NCBI GenBank assembly: GCA_014905825.1
Contig: JACGCN010000010.1
Span: 310,001 to 374,000, forward strand
From: Lyophyllum atratum
Taxonomy: Eukaryota > Basidiomycota > Agaricomycetes > Agaricales > Lyophyllaceae
Direction of reading: 5' to 3'
DNA length: 64,000 nucleotides
Made by a program: the position numbers and the translations under genes. Under the pieces are notes generated by a model. The model was not told the origin of the DNA and did no database searches. It was given only the letters and a program-made list of their open reading frames with translations. Below, piece after piece: positions 55,421 to 64,000 of this stretch (positions are counted from its first letter, which is position 1; the number at the start of each line of letters is the position of its first letter).

Positions 55421-57438
55421 ATGTCGCAGACCTCAATTGAGCTCGAGGTACGCGGTACGTCGCGGAAAACGGTTGCGGATGACTACGTTCTGCCCATCGT
55501 ACCTACCATGGATTCCGATGGCACGAATATGACCAACGCTGAGCACCCAGCTCAGACTAAAAAGCAAGCTTTAGAAGCCAGGATACAGTTTGCTGCATGC
55601 TGCGTATCTCTCTTCCTCGCTGGGTGGAACGATGGCACCCTAGGACCTCTTCTCCCACGAATTCAAAGCGTATACCATGTAAGGATAGAATACCCGTTCG
55701 CAATTCATCTTACTCACAAACTTGAAGGTAGGCTTTGCTGTAGTTTCTTTGCTGTTTGTGTTGGCCTGCGTCGTACGTTATTTCCATTGTCTTCATGTTT
55801 AATCATTTTCCCTATTCACGCGACCTCGATAGGGTTTCATTTTTGGCGCTTTGATTAATGTACCCTTGTCGGGTAAGCTGGGCTTCGGAAAGGTGGCTTT
55901 TCTTCTCAGATACCCATACAACTCTCTTACGTCGAACGTGTAGGTTATCGTACTAGGTAGCCTGGAATCAACATAAGGCGACCTCATACTGAGCCGCGTC
56001 TCCTAGGTTCCTTGTTCCAAGTCGTAGCTTACACGCTCATGGCTCCTGCCCTGCCCTTCCCCGCGCTCGTAATAGCATACGCGATAAACGGCGTCGGTAT
56101 CGCTATGCAGGTGAGACAGTCCATACCACTAACCGTTATTTATCTGACTTCGCTTTACGCAAGGATGCTCAAGCCAACGGCTATGTCGCAAGCCTCGAAA
56201 GCAATGCTGAAGCCAAAATGGGCCTCCTGCACGCAGTGTACGGTATGTTGAGCCCACAGTCAAATAAATGATCTTAACACTGATCACATACCCACCCATC
56301 AGGTGCTGGTGCTCTTTGCGCACCGTTGGTTGCAACACAGTTTGCCCAGCTCAGATACTGGTCGTTCCAATACTTAGTGTCCCTGGGCCTCTCCCTTGCC
56401 AATACCGTCATCCTGATATTAGTCTTCCGATTCAAGACTCAAGATGGTGTCGTAACCCACCGAATACTGCTGCTGATCTGCCTCGTTGATTACTGAATCT
56501 GTAGAATGCCTCAAGGAAATTGGGCAAACAATACCGGAGCAAACGAGCAACAATAGCAACACATTCCGCCAGATCCTCAGTCACAAAACCGTGCATCTTC
56601 TCGCATTCTATATCCTCGTCTACGTTGGTGTCGAGGTTACCATTGGCGGTAAGAAGTCCTACATAATTCCCTCATCGCACGAGATTTGAACCTCCATCTA
56701 GGCTGGATCGTTACCTTCATTAGACAAGAACGAAACGGCGGTCCGTCTTCTGGGTACATCTCCGCCGGCTTCTTTGGAGGTCAGCCCGAACACCCCTTAC
56801 TCTCCAAGTCCTTCCTCATCCCTCGTCTATGTGCCAGGTCTCATGGTCGGCCGGGTCGCGCTCCTCTGGGTAAACGAAAAGGTACGAACCTCCACTCCAT
56901 CCAGTGATCAAAACAAAGCAACCAAACTCACCGTGCCATTGCTCCATCAGATCGGCGAACGCCTCGCCATTTTCGTCTACGCCGTCCTAGCCATCGGGTC
57001 CGCACCCCGCACCTATCTGTATGTACCAACGCACTAACAAATACATCTACCCCAACAGCCTCGAGCTCATCGTCTGGCTCGTCCCCTCCCTCATCGGCGA
57101 CGCAGTCGCTGTCTCCATCGTCGGCGTCCTCCTCGGGCCCATGTACCCCATCGCCATGAACCACGCCGGGCGCGTCCTGCCGCGGTGGATCCTCACCGGC
57201 TCCATCGGGTGGATCGCGGGCTTCGGACAGGCTGGTAGCGCGGTGCTGCCGTTCATGACGGGCGCCATTTCGAGCAAATTTGGGATTAAGAGTCTGCAGC
57301 CCCTGTGCGTATCGGATCTCTCAGCTTGGTTGGTGGGAGTTTGCGCTGACGGTTTCGGTTGTTAGGCTGGTGGCGATGATGGGGCTGATGATTATTATGT
57401 GGGCGATTGTGCCGAAAGGACCTCGACGAGCGGATTAA
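55421..57438 (+). CDS. Major facilitator superfamily transporter (BSC6-like)
   Basis: Twelve-helix proton-coupled transporters of this kind sit in the plasma membrane or endomembranes. ATG 55421 gives a soluble N-terminus (MSQTSIELEVRGTSRKTVAD) before the first span RIQFAACCVSLFLAGWNDGT and the loop GPLLPRIQSVYH. About ten introns split the rest; recognisable parts are FQVVAYTLMAPALPFPALVI, AYAINGVGIAMQ, DAQANGYVASLESNAEAKMG, LLHAVYGAGALCAPLVATQF, HKTVHLLAFYILVYVGVEVT, IGGWIVTFIRQERNGGPSSG, YISAGFFGGLMVGRVALLW, and the last spans ELIVWLVPSLIGDAVAVSIV, VLLGPMYPIAMNHAGRVLPR and GFGQAGSAVLPFMTGAISSK. It ends VPKGPRRAD at TAA 57438. Every splice joint examined preserves frame, so the gene looks intact. 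The closest group in memory is the fungal Bsc6-like family of unknown substrate; sugars or small metabolites are possible. Confidence 0.85.
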
Positions 57439-57797
57439 CCTTTCTGGGAGCGATGCTTTTTTTGAATGTAGATCCCATATACTATGTGATCCTATCATTG
57501 CTCCGCCAGGGACATTGACAACTTGGGGCCCAGCGTCTATCATGCTGAAGTATTGAAACTTGACATCTAGATATCTTATCTCTACAATTTCACAATATGG
57601 TAATATCTCTAAGCTCTTCAAGATTCGGTCCGTCTTACCAGTTATCGACCCCTACACCCAGAGCCTTCAAGCTATTAGAAGATTTAATTCGTGTGAAGCT
57701 GAGTATTGTATTGTGAGTGCTTCGGAAGTCGTAAAACAAGTGTCGTAAGAATGTATGTGAGGAGGTCTGTGTATTGATAGCACATAGTAGTCAGGTG
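57439..57797. other. Intergenic between convergent genes
   Basis: 3' flanks of the transporter and the orphan gene; no feature is supported. Confidence 0.5.
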
Positions 57798-58742
57798 CTA
57801 AACTTGCCAGTGTGCGCGAGCAATACTGTAGAGTTCCTCTTTGAACCGGTTAAGATCCATCGGGTAAGTAGCGATTTTATCCCACTTAATATCTGCTCCA
57901 GCACCCTTAAATTGCCAGACGTGAATCTTGGAGCCGTCCATCAGATATCCCTTCAATTTTGGGTCACGTCGCTTTGGAGCAACCATTTTCATGTATTCCG
58001 TTATCTGCGTTGTCGAATCGATCAAATCACTGGCACCGGCGGCGACTTTGATTTCTACAATCGCCAGGATAGTATCATCGACAAGGGTCTCCGTGGCTTT
58101 CGCAATTATGAAGTCAGGATTGACCGAGCTGCCAGCCTTTCTGCGAGCATCTGTAGGTAAGAACTTGGTAAGTGCTAGTTGACCCATGCGAAAAGCCTTT
58201 ACTTGCCCACGATGCCACCGGCTGAGTCTCGGCTGATATCTCCCACTTGCGTCTCATAATCCTCTGGAAAGCCACCAAATGTGTGACGCCCTCCCAGAGT
58301 GCCTGGAAATTGACCAGCCGCCGCCGCAGCATCCACGTTCGGAGTCCATTCGGCAAATATGAACTGCTTGATGACGGGAATTATGACCTCCGGCGCATCA
58401 TGCGCGGCAGGAGGAGCATCTGGAGGAGGGGGGATAGGATCTTGGAAGTCCGTCAGGTATCGCCAGTCTGATCCAGTGCTACCTCTATCAGAAGCAACTG
58501 CAGCATCGTATTCTCTGCGCAAGAGGCCTTGTGGCTTTCATGAATTTGCGATGAGAGGGAAAGATCTCCGTAAAAAGGCTGCAGAATGGTCCATAGAGTG
58601 ATGCTTCGTAGTGAACACCGGTCGCCTGGTCGTCATTTTCGAGTTGGGGTTGAGCGCGCAAGGCATTTTGCAGTCGCTGCAATACCCATGGGCTTATCTG
58701 GTCGGCGAGGGAAGGCTGAGGGGCATGTGCAGGAGGGTTCAT
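57798..58742 (-). CDS. Orphan protein with a PD-(D/E)XK nuclease-like core; frame break near the N-terminus
   Basis: ATG 58742 opens MNPPAHAPQPSLADQISPWV and a helix LQRLQNALRAQPQLENDD. The next exon-like block (YGPFCSLFTEIFPSHRKF) runs out of frame before LLRREYDAAVASDRGSTGSD. A 50-base intron (about 58188-58237) then joins PEDYETQ in frame to AFRMGQLALTKFLPTDARRK. The C-terminal half has SVNPDFIIAKATETLVDDTI followed by LAIVEIKVAAG. This Asp ... Glu-x-Lys spacing matches the PD-(D/E)XK fold of restriction-type nucleases. It ends IARAHWQV at 57798. The 5' break is either an intron using GTGTTC and an AAG acceptor, which would drop the YGPF block, or a true frameshift. Related single-copy proteins in allied fungi are of unknown role. 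The nuclease assignment is by motif only. Confidence 0.55.
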
Positions 58743-59244
58743 CTGGAAAGTGAGGATAAGTTCGATGTGTAGCCTACTTGTATTTATATGAAAGACGACA
58801 CAATGTCGCTGAATGCAAGTCCTGGAACTTCTGAAGACGACCAACAATAGTCAGCCGGTGCACCATCCAAACTCGACAGGAACGGCAGTAATTTCAAAAT
58901 AGTGACCTCCGGGAAGCCATTGTTCGTGCTTATCATGTAGATCTGCCATTGTTGTTGCATGCGCAGGCCAGCCAGATCAGTAGAACGAAGACAACTTTGG
59001 AAGATTAGACTGTCAGTTTAAGTCTTAGTTTAGACGAAATGAGGTGGCCAGGCTCACGTGACCGTTCTGAACTTGACTGATACTAATAGTAATATAAGAA
59101 CACAAGCACAACGCCCAAGAGCGTGCAGATCCCCCACTCATCGAGCCGCTCTTCTCTTCAGGCCATAACTATTGGTACGTGCTGGTCTACTCTCTGAGAA
59201 GCCTTGCAATGAGCTCTATTCAGTACACTCAGCTATAACTCACA
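58743..59244. other. Divergent promoter region
   Basis: Separates the starts at 58742 and 59245; no other feature seen. Confidence 0.5.
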
Positions 59245-59665
59245 ATGTCCTCCTTCCGATTGGGTGGTTACATTCTGACCCACGAGGAAACTATCAAATG
59301 GGGGGAACGTCTGGCGAATCAATCCGAGGAAGAGGTAGACCTCGAGGTCGCAATCAAGCATATTCTGATATACCTCACCAAATGCGGCGTTGCCATTTCC
59401 ATCGTCCCTTATCCCGCCAATAACAATGTGCTCATGGTCGTGACCAGACGCGCACCCCATGCCGGCTGGAGAAAAGGGGATGATCCCAGAACACTGAAGC
59501 AATTCGAATTGGGGCAAGTGGAGGCGTTCGCGAAACAAGCATTGATCAACGAAGGTGCGTCCCCAAACTGCAGTCGTGTCGTTCTCTGACGTGACTTTAT
59601 CATTAGGTGTCAAGGACTTCCAGTTTGTTACTTCCTATGGCAAGCTGTTCGGCCGCCGTCCGTAA
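59245..59665 (+). CDS. Small orphan protein, 122 residues, paralogue of the gene at 26840
   Basis: ATG 59245 begins MSSFRLGGYILTHEETIKWG. A 52-base intron (59555-59606, GTGCGT...TAG) joins ALINEG to VKDFQFVTSYGKLFGRRP, ending at TAA 59665. It shares with the 26840 protein the Gly-Tyr-Ile/Gly-Leu-Leu start, the G-x-R-L-A motif, the central YLTKCGVAISIVPYPANNNV strand region (against AALKRGYDMVPVVYP), the VLMVVTRR strand and a Lys/Ala helix before the last strand. Its intron is absent from the other copy. Overall a compact alpha/beta fold is likely. Histidine, Tyr and Arg positions are shared unevenly, so no active site is proposed. Family and role unknown. Confidence 0.75.
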
Positions 59666-60631
59666 TTCCTATGCCTTTTTCGTGTCCCAACATTCTGCTC
59701 CTTTGCCATTATTGTGTTTCATGGAGACGATGTATCATTATATTGTGTGATATCGCAATCACCCTCAACCATATTACCCGCGGCTGTTCTGGTGTTTGGC
59801 CAACCTTAAGTCTTCTCTGTTTAAATACATGCCCAATAAATCGTATTCAGGGCTTGCGGACGGGTGTGATGAGATCCTGGCGGGCATGAATCAATCCCCA
59901 ACCCATACCAAGCCTGAAGACTTTTAATTGATGTGGTCGAGACCACCCGTGCTGCGAGAGGCTGATGAGCAAAGACAACTGCCCTCGCAGACACGACACG
60001 CACCATCCGGCCAAGTTAAGATGGTCAAGATGCATCGGATAGCTGATGAAACAGTCAGTCGTAAGTACAAATCTAGGATAGCAGGCTCGCAAGGACAGCG
60101 TACCACAAGTAGAGTGCCCGGATAAGCGTGATGGGGAGTCAAATTTTAGCGCGCCGCGTCCATCAGTGGGTAGTCGGGAAACATAGCTGCAGTTGCTCGT
60201 TCTAAGCTAAGATTGCATTCCTTCCCAGTGTATCATAACTAGGAAGGCGTCATGACGGTCGAATACGGACGCGATGTTTGGGTGTACTGATCTCGACAAA
60301 CAATTTAACTGCATCTCCATTTGGTTCGAACATCTTCAGGCCCAAAAAAACGGAAGCAAATTCCAAGTCTGTTACAATCAAAGAGAATTTTTCACGGTTT
60401 GATATTAAGATCATGCCGATTCACAGTCAAAGGCGCAGGAGCAGGGGGTAAACCAAGACCTGCGATTTTGACGACCAATTGAACCACTGCTTACTCTCAC
60501 TAACAACACCCCATATCCCAGCACCAGCTCGGACTCGTCATGCAGCAATTGCAAGCAAGAAACCTCATCGAGGAGAAAAACAACTCGACTAATTGGCCAA
60601 ATATCAATCTATATGTAGTTACGTTCCCAGA
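59666..60631. other. Intergenic between convergent genes
   Basis: A 1-kb stretch with the 3' ends of the small protein and the 6PF2K genes. Short overlapping frames at 59821-60142 on both strands are unrecognised. No repeats seen. Confidence 0.5.
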
Positions 60632-62700
60632 TTACATGAACAAAACGCTGTGACTCAGCGCCGGCGTCGTAGTGGTGGATGAAGTCGAAGGTTCCGGCGT
60701 ACTATCCAAATTCCTCTTCCCTTTCGTATCCTCCGCATAGTTCTCATAAAAATTAATATCGTCCTTACCCGTCACATCCGCATCCAGTCCACCACGCCTT
60801 CCCGGGCCGTCCCAGAAATGGAACGCCTGACTGTGAACGCCGTACGAGGCAGGCACGACTTCCAAGAGGTCCCCACGCGCGATCTCGATGGCGGGGATTT
60901 CAGAAGCGGGGAGGCCAATGAGGTAGGCTAGCATGCAGCGGATGACAGAGGCATGCCCAATGATAAGCAGGTCCTCTTGCTCCTTCTCCAGCTCAATCAA
61001 AACAGGGTCAAGGCGCACTAAACATCATGTCACGGTTGATATGCTGGTATGCCGAGCTGAAGACGTACCGCTGAGGTCATGATAGCTCTCCGCACGAGGC
61101 GCGCGGAAAGAATACGGATCCTTGAGGAATCGCTCCCAATCCTCAGGATAATACTTCTTCGCCTGTTCCGGGGACAGACCATCCCAAATACCGGGGTTGA
61201 TCTCCAACATCTGCGGCTTCTCCACGACCTTGACTTTCAGCGCCGGGCTCGACACCTTCGAAACCATCGTCTGGCCCGAAACCATCGTCTGGCCCGACTC
61301 TGAGTCAAAAGAGGACGTCCTATTCGCCTCGGGATGGCCTTCGGCGATGTTTGAGGCTTGTGCGGCGGCAAGGAAGGGCCACGCAGTGTGGTGTGCGCGA
61401 CGGTGCGTGGACGTCCAGATCTAATGGCTTACGTGATTAGACGATTACCGATGGCGAGGAGCATGGTGCTTACCACGAGCTTTCGTTCCTCGGCATTGAG
61501 CCCTCGATCCTTCAAGCTCTTCGCGCGTCGTTCCAGTACAAATTCCTTTAGGCGTTCCGCGTACTCCCAACCCGCAGGCGACAGGTCGGAATCTGCCTTG
61601 TACGAGTGCTCAATCAGGGATTGTCCCGACTGGCCACAAGTCAGCTGCGTATTCCCAAACCAGAGACAATCGACGGACCCTGGCGAAGTAAATCGTTCGA
61701 AAACGATTATGAATGTTCATCAAGAAAAACACAATTCTTGACTACCAATGCAGGTTGTTCAGGGTTAAATCAACTCGAGAAGAGGGGTCATACTTGGAGG
61801 TATCCTTGGATATTCTGTCGAACTGATCTGTCAAGGCAATCTCGAGAGTAATCATGAATGACCTCACATTTAGCATGATCTTCTCGCCAACCTGTGGATA
61901 GGAATGCATAAGCCGCGAAGTCAAGGGAGTAATGTTCGTCTGACATTGATTATCCGAATGAACGGCCAGGCTTTGTCCTCGATGGTCTCGTAGTACTTCT
62001 CATGATCGCGGATTCGCAAGTAGTAGTCCTCAACGGCCTTGTTTGGGTCCCATCCACGATACTGCATCGTGGAGTTAACTATATGATCCAAGCATGTGGT
62101 CCATGTACACTTACATCGGGCGAGGATATCTTGACACTCCGGATATTGTTTTCAATAATCTCCTTATTGTCACAGAGCGTTTCTGCAAGAAGGCCTAATC
62201 AGTATGTAGCTACTCCACGTACAACGCGACTTACCGAGCATAACGACATGTATCCCAGCCTTATCGAACTTCTCCGCCAATGCTGTTCGTGCAGCCTTCG
62301 TACCATTGTTGGCATCGTAGATCACCACCTGCCCACCGCCTTCAAAGAAATCCCAGATCAACTTTTCGCACCCAGCTGCGACCTTCCTCCTTAGCTCCTG
62401 TGTCTCAGAGCTCTTGTCTCCTGATGTAAGCTGTCACGATCATGTCGTCCATTGTGCAATGATCGGATGCTCACCAAGTGTGAAGTAATCCGGAGGCACT
62501 TTCTTCGTCGCGCCAAGGATCTTTCGGCGGTAATCGCCCAACGACACGACCTGAGTCTTGACTCCCATCCATCGTAGATAACGCTCAAGTGCTCGAGAGA
62601 TATGGGTTTTTCCGCGCGCTGGTAATCCAACTGTCACTACCAAAATCTTTCCCGCGTGGAAAAGCAGCCCAGAGGCTGTCGTATACAGAGGCGCCACCAT
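60632..62700 (-). CDS. 6-phosphofructo-2-kinase / fructose-2,6-bisphosphatase, phosphatase His replaced
   Basis: Makes the glycolytic activator fructose-2,6-bisphosphate from fructose-6-phosphate and ATP. ATG 62700 (MVAPLYTTASGLLFHAGKIL) leads to the Walker A motif VVTVGLPARGKTHISRALE, then LRWMGVKTQVVSLGDYRRKI, KVPPDYFTLGE, VVIYDANNGTKAARTALAEK (Walker B-like), CDNKEIIENNIRSVKISSPD, NVGEKIMLNNIQGYLQ. The phosphatase half has IYFARSGQSLIEHSYKADSD, where the catalytic His of the RHG motif is Ser, then KPQMLEINPGIWDGLSPEQA and LLIIGHASVIRCMLAYLIGL with its second His kept. About nine introns. The tail after residue 480 is Ser/Thr-rich and ends HSVLFM at 60632. The same His loss is known in some yeast and fungal isoforms, so kinase-only activity is expected. 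Confidence 0.9.
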
Positions 62701-62912
62701 TTGGTGCTAGAAATTGGAGAGAGAACCGAGTGAGTTCGGAACATTGACCAGCAGATGTGATTACATAAGAGTCGAGATAAGATAAGATGCTACCGAGATT
62801 GGGACCGAGATGTAGTTGGTACAAAAGGACTGAATGCAGGAATGAGAGTGGATGTATAGGTCGTAGGAATGGGCGTAATAGAGTCCGCTGTGGAAGGAAA
62901 ACGCGATATATA

Positions 62913-63822
62913 TCAGAGACCTGACATGTCTGCCGCTGCACGGTAGTCCTCCATCTCCTTGTCGAGCTGATCCCTCGTGAGGGGGGCAGGCTGGAGTTTC
63001 TTGATTCGTTTAGGGCCTTTTTTCTGGCGGACTCTCCGTGGTGGGACCGGTATACTGGCTGGCGTGTTTGCTGTAGCTGGTAGCCTTTGAGGTTGTGGGC
63101 GAGTATGCTGTCCGCGTGGTTGGCTATAAAACGAGAACATGTTAGACCATCCTTGGGCGTTCAAAAGTTTCCCGGCCCATGCGTTGAGCCGCATAGCTGC
63201 GACGTACGTTGGTGGAGGAATCCCATTGACAACCGGTTGATTTGGCTTCGCCTTCCCGCCCAATCTGTCCAAAAGTGACGGTACAGGTGGTGGGCCCATT
63301 GGGTGTGGGGTCTCGTCCGTAATAATCTCGATTTTCAGTGGGCGCCCTTACGAACGAAGATCAGGTTAGCGTCACGAAAAAGTTAGCGCGCGTGTGGCGA
63401 CGCACTTCCATCCACAATCTTGCCATCATACTTCGCTCGCGCCACCTCAGCATCCCCAAAACGTTGAAAAGTAACAACAGCCATCCCTTTCGATCGCCCT
63501 TGCGAGTTGTAGATCAGGAAGGATTCCTTCAAAGGCCCGACCGTTTTGCGGAACAATTCCTGGTCAAGTCGGTTAGTGCTGTTATCAGACATAGCCGCAG
63601 TTAAACGTGACTCACCTCGACCTCCGTTTCTCCAACGTCAACCGGGAGCCTGGTCAAGAATATCTTGCTTCCTTGGTCCATGACTTGTTTGCCCTTCCCG
63701 CCAGAAGTTTGGGGTGGCACATTTGTTTTCCACGCCGGGGCTGCATGACCTGCTTGGTTCCCTAGAAGCTGTCGTTTCGGTCCATGAAAGGTGTTCAATC
63801 GAGCATATGGCTGGCCGTTCAT
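62913..63822 (-). CDS. Yra1/ALY-type RNA-binding mRNA export adaptor
   Basis: ALY/REF proteins bind mRNA co-transcriptionally and hand it to the Mex67/NXF1 exporter as part of TREX. The frame from ATG 63822 (MNGQPYARLNTFHGPKRQLL) is followed by an RRM: SKIFLTRLPVDVGETEVE (RNP2), spliced to ELFRKTVGPLKESFLIYNSQ, GRSKGMAVVTFQRFGDAEVA (RNP1) and RAKYDGKIVDG, then RPLKIEIITDE. Downstream is a Gly/Arg-poor but Pro- and Lys-rich region (KKGPKRIKKLQPAPLT) and the C-terminal helix LDKEMEDYRAAADMSGL, the conserved ALY signature that contacts the helicase Sub2. It ends at TGA 62913. Canonical Yra1 has a second N-terminal helix copy, which is missing or lies in an unseen upstream exon. Confidence 0.85.
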
Positions 63823-63927
63823 CTCATACAAGAATCACGAAGTAAGCTGAAGAGAAACTACAAGTTAGTAGTAGTTACAACTCCCTTGTGGAGAGGCCTT
63901 TGGTAAACAACTACAAAGCTATATTAA
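63823..63927. promoter_or_regulatory. Possible 105-bp divergent promoter
   Basis: Lies between the predicted ALY start and an ATG on the plus strand at 63928. If both starts are right, the promoters overlap. An upstream ALY exon would change this. Confidence 0.3.
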
Positions 63928-64000
63928 ATGGCTTCAGTTCCGAATTCCGCCCACATTTTGTTACCACTCCTCGTCGACCTTCCCGATATCAAATGCGATT
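63928..64000 (+). CDS. Possible start of a further gene, cut by the window edge
   Basis: ATG 63928 opens 24 codons without a stop, beginning MASVPNSAHILLPLLVDLP. The mixed hydrophobic composition and location just upstream of a divergent gene make a real gene plausible, but 24 codons cannot prove it. Confidence 0.35.
   Translation, partial: MASVPNSAHILLPLLVDLPDIKCD

Overview
This window is nuclear DNA of a filamentous basidiomycete. Most genes are split by short GT-AG introns of about 45-70 bases, genes lie close together on both strands, and the recognisable products are fungal (TUP1 co-repressor, Ran1-type kinase, fungal 6PF2K, PITH-domain protein, mitochondrial uS5m). The F-box proteins and small orphan membrane proteins remind me of Ceratobasidiaceae (Rhizoctonia-type Cantharellales), but that placement is inference from memory. 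I saw no tRNA, rRNA, CRISPR array or bacterial-type operon.

Layout. 1-4.6 kb: TSR3 (18S rRNA modification; its C-terminus leaves the window) and TUP1, both on the minus strand. 4.6-8.5 kb: a long stretch with no gene I can support. 8.5-17 kb: a secreted GH25 lysozyme, two F-box-type proteins and an L-fuconate dehydratase. 18.7-27.2 kb: two large disordered orphan proteins and two small orphan genes.

27.2-34.8 kb is a cluster of DNA transposons, each delimited by terminal inverted repeats and target-site duplications. It holds a 4.06-kb Mutator-like element with an apparently intact transposase, a 705-bp PIF/Harbinger-type miniature element nested inside it, a 2.8-kb element of unassigned type with near-identical 86-bp inverted ends, and a 561-bp hAT-type miniature element. 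Directly next to it (34.9-38.3 kb) are three copies, one only a fragment, of an orphan coiled-coil gene family. Two small orphan membrane-protein genes follow (38.8-40.9 kb).

41.7-64 kb is a conserved housekeeping block: an AIF-like oxidoreductase, a PITH-domain protein divergent from mitochondrial uS5m, a Ran1-like kinase, a KEN-box protein, a helical-repeat mitochondrial candidate, an MFS transporter, a PD-(D/E)XK-like orphan, a second member of the small family seen at 26.8 kb, a 6PF2K/FBPase-2 that lacks the phosphatase histidine, and a Yra1/ALY-type mRNA export adaptor. A possible further gene starts at the right edge.

Exon structures were read by eye from open frames, splice sites and family continuity; start, stop and intron positions are predictions.
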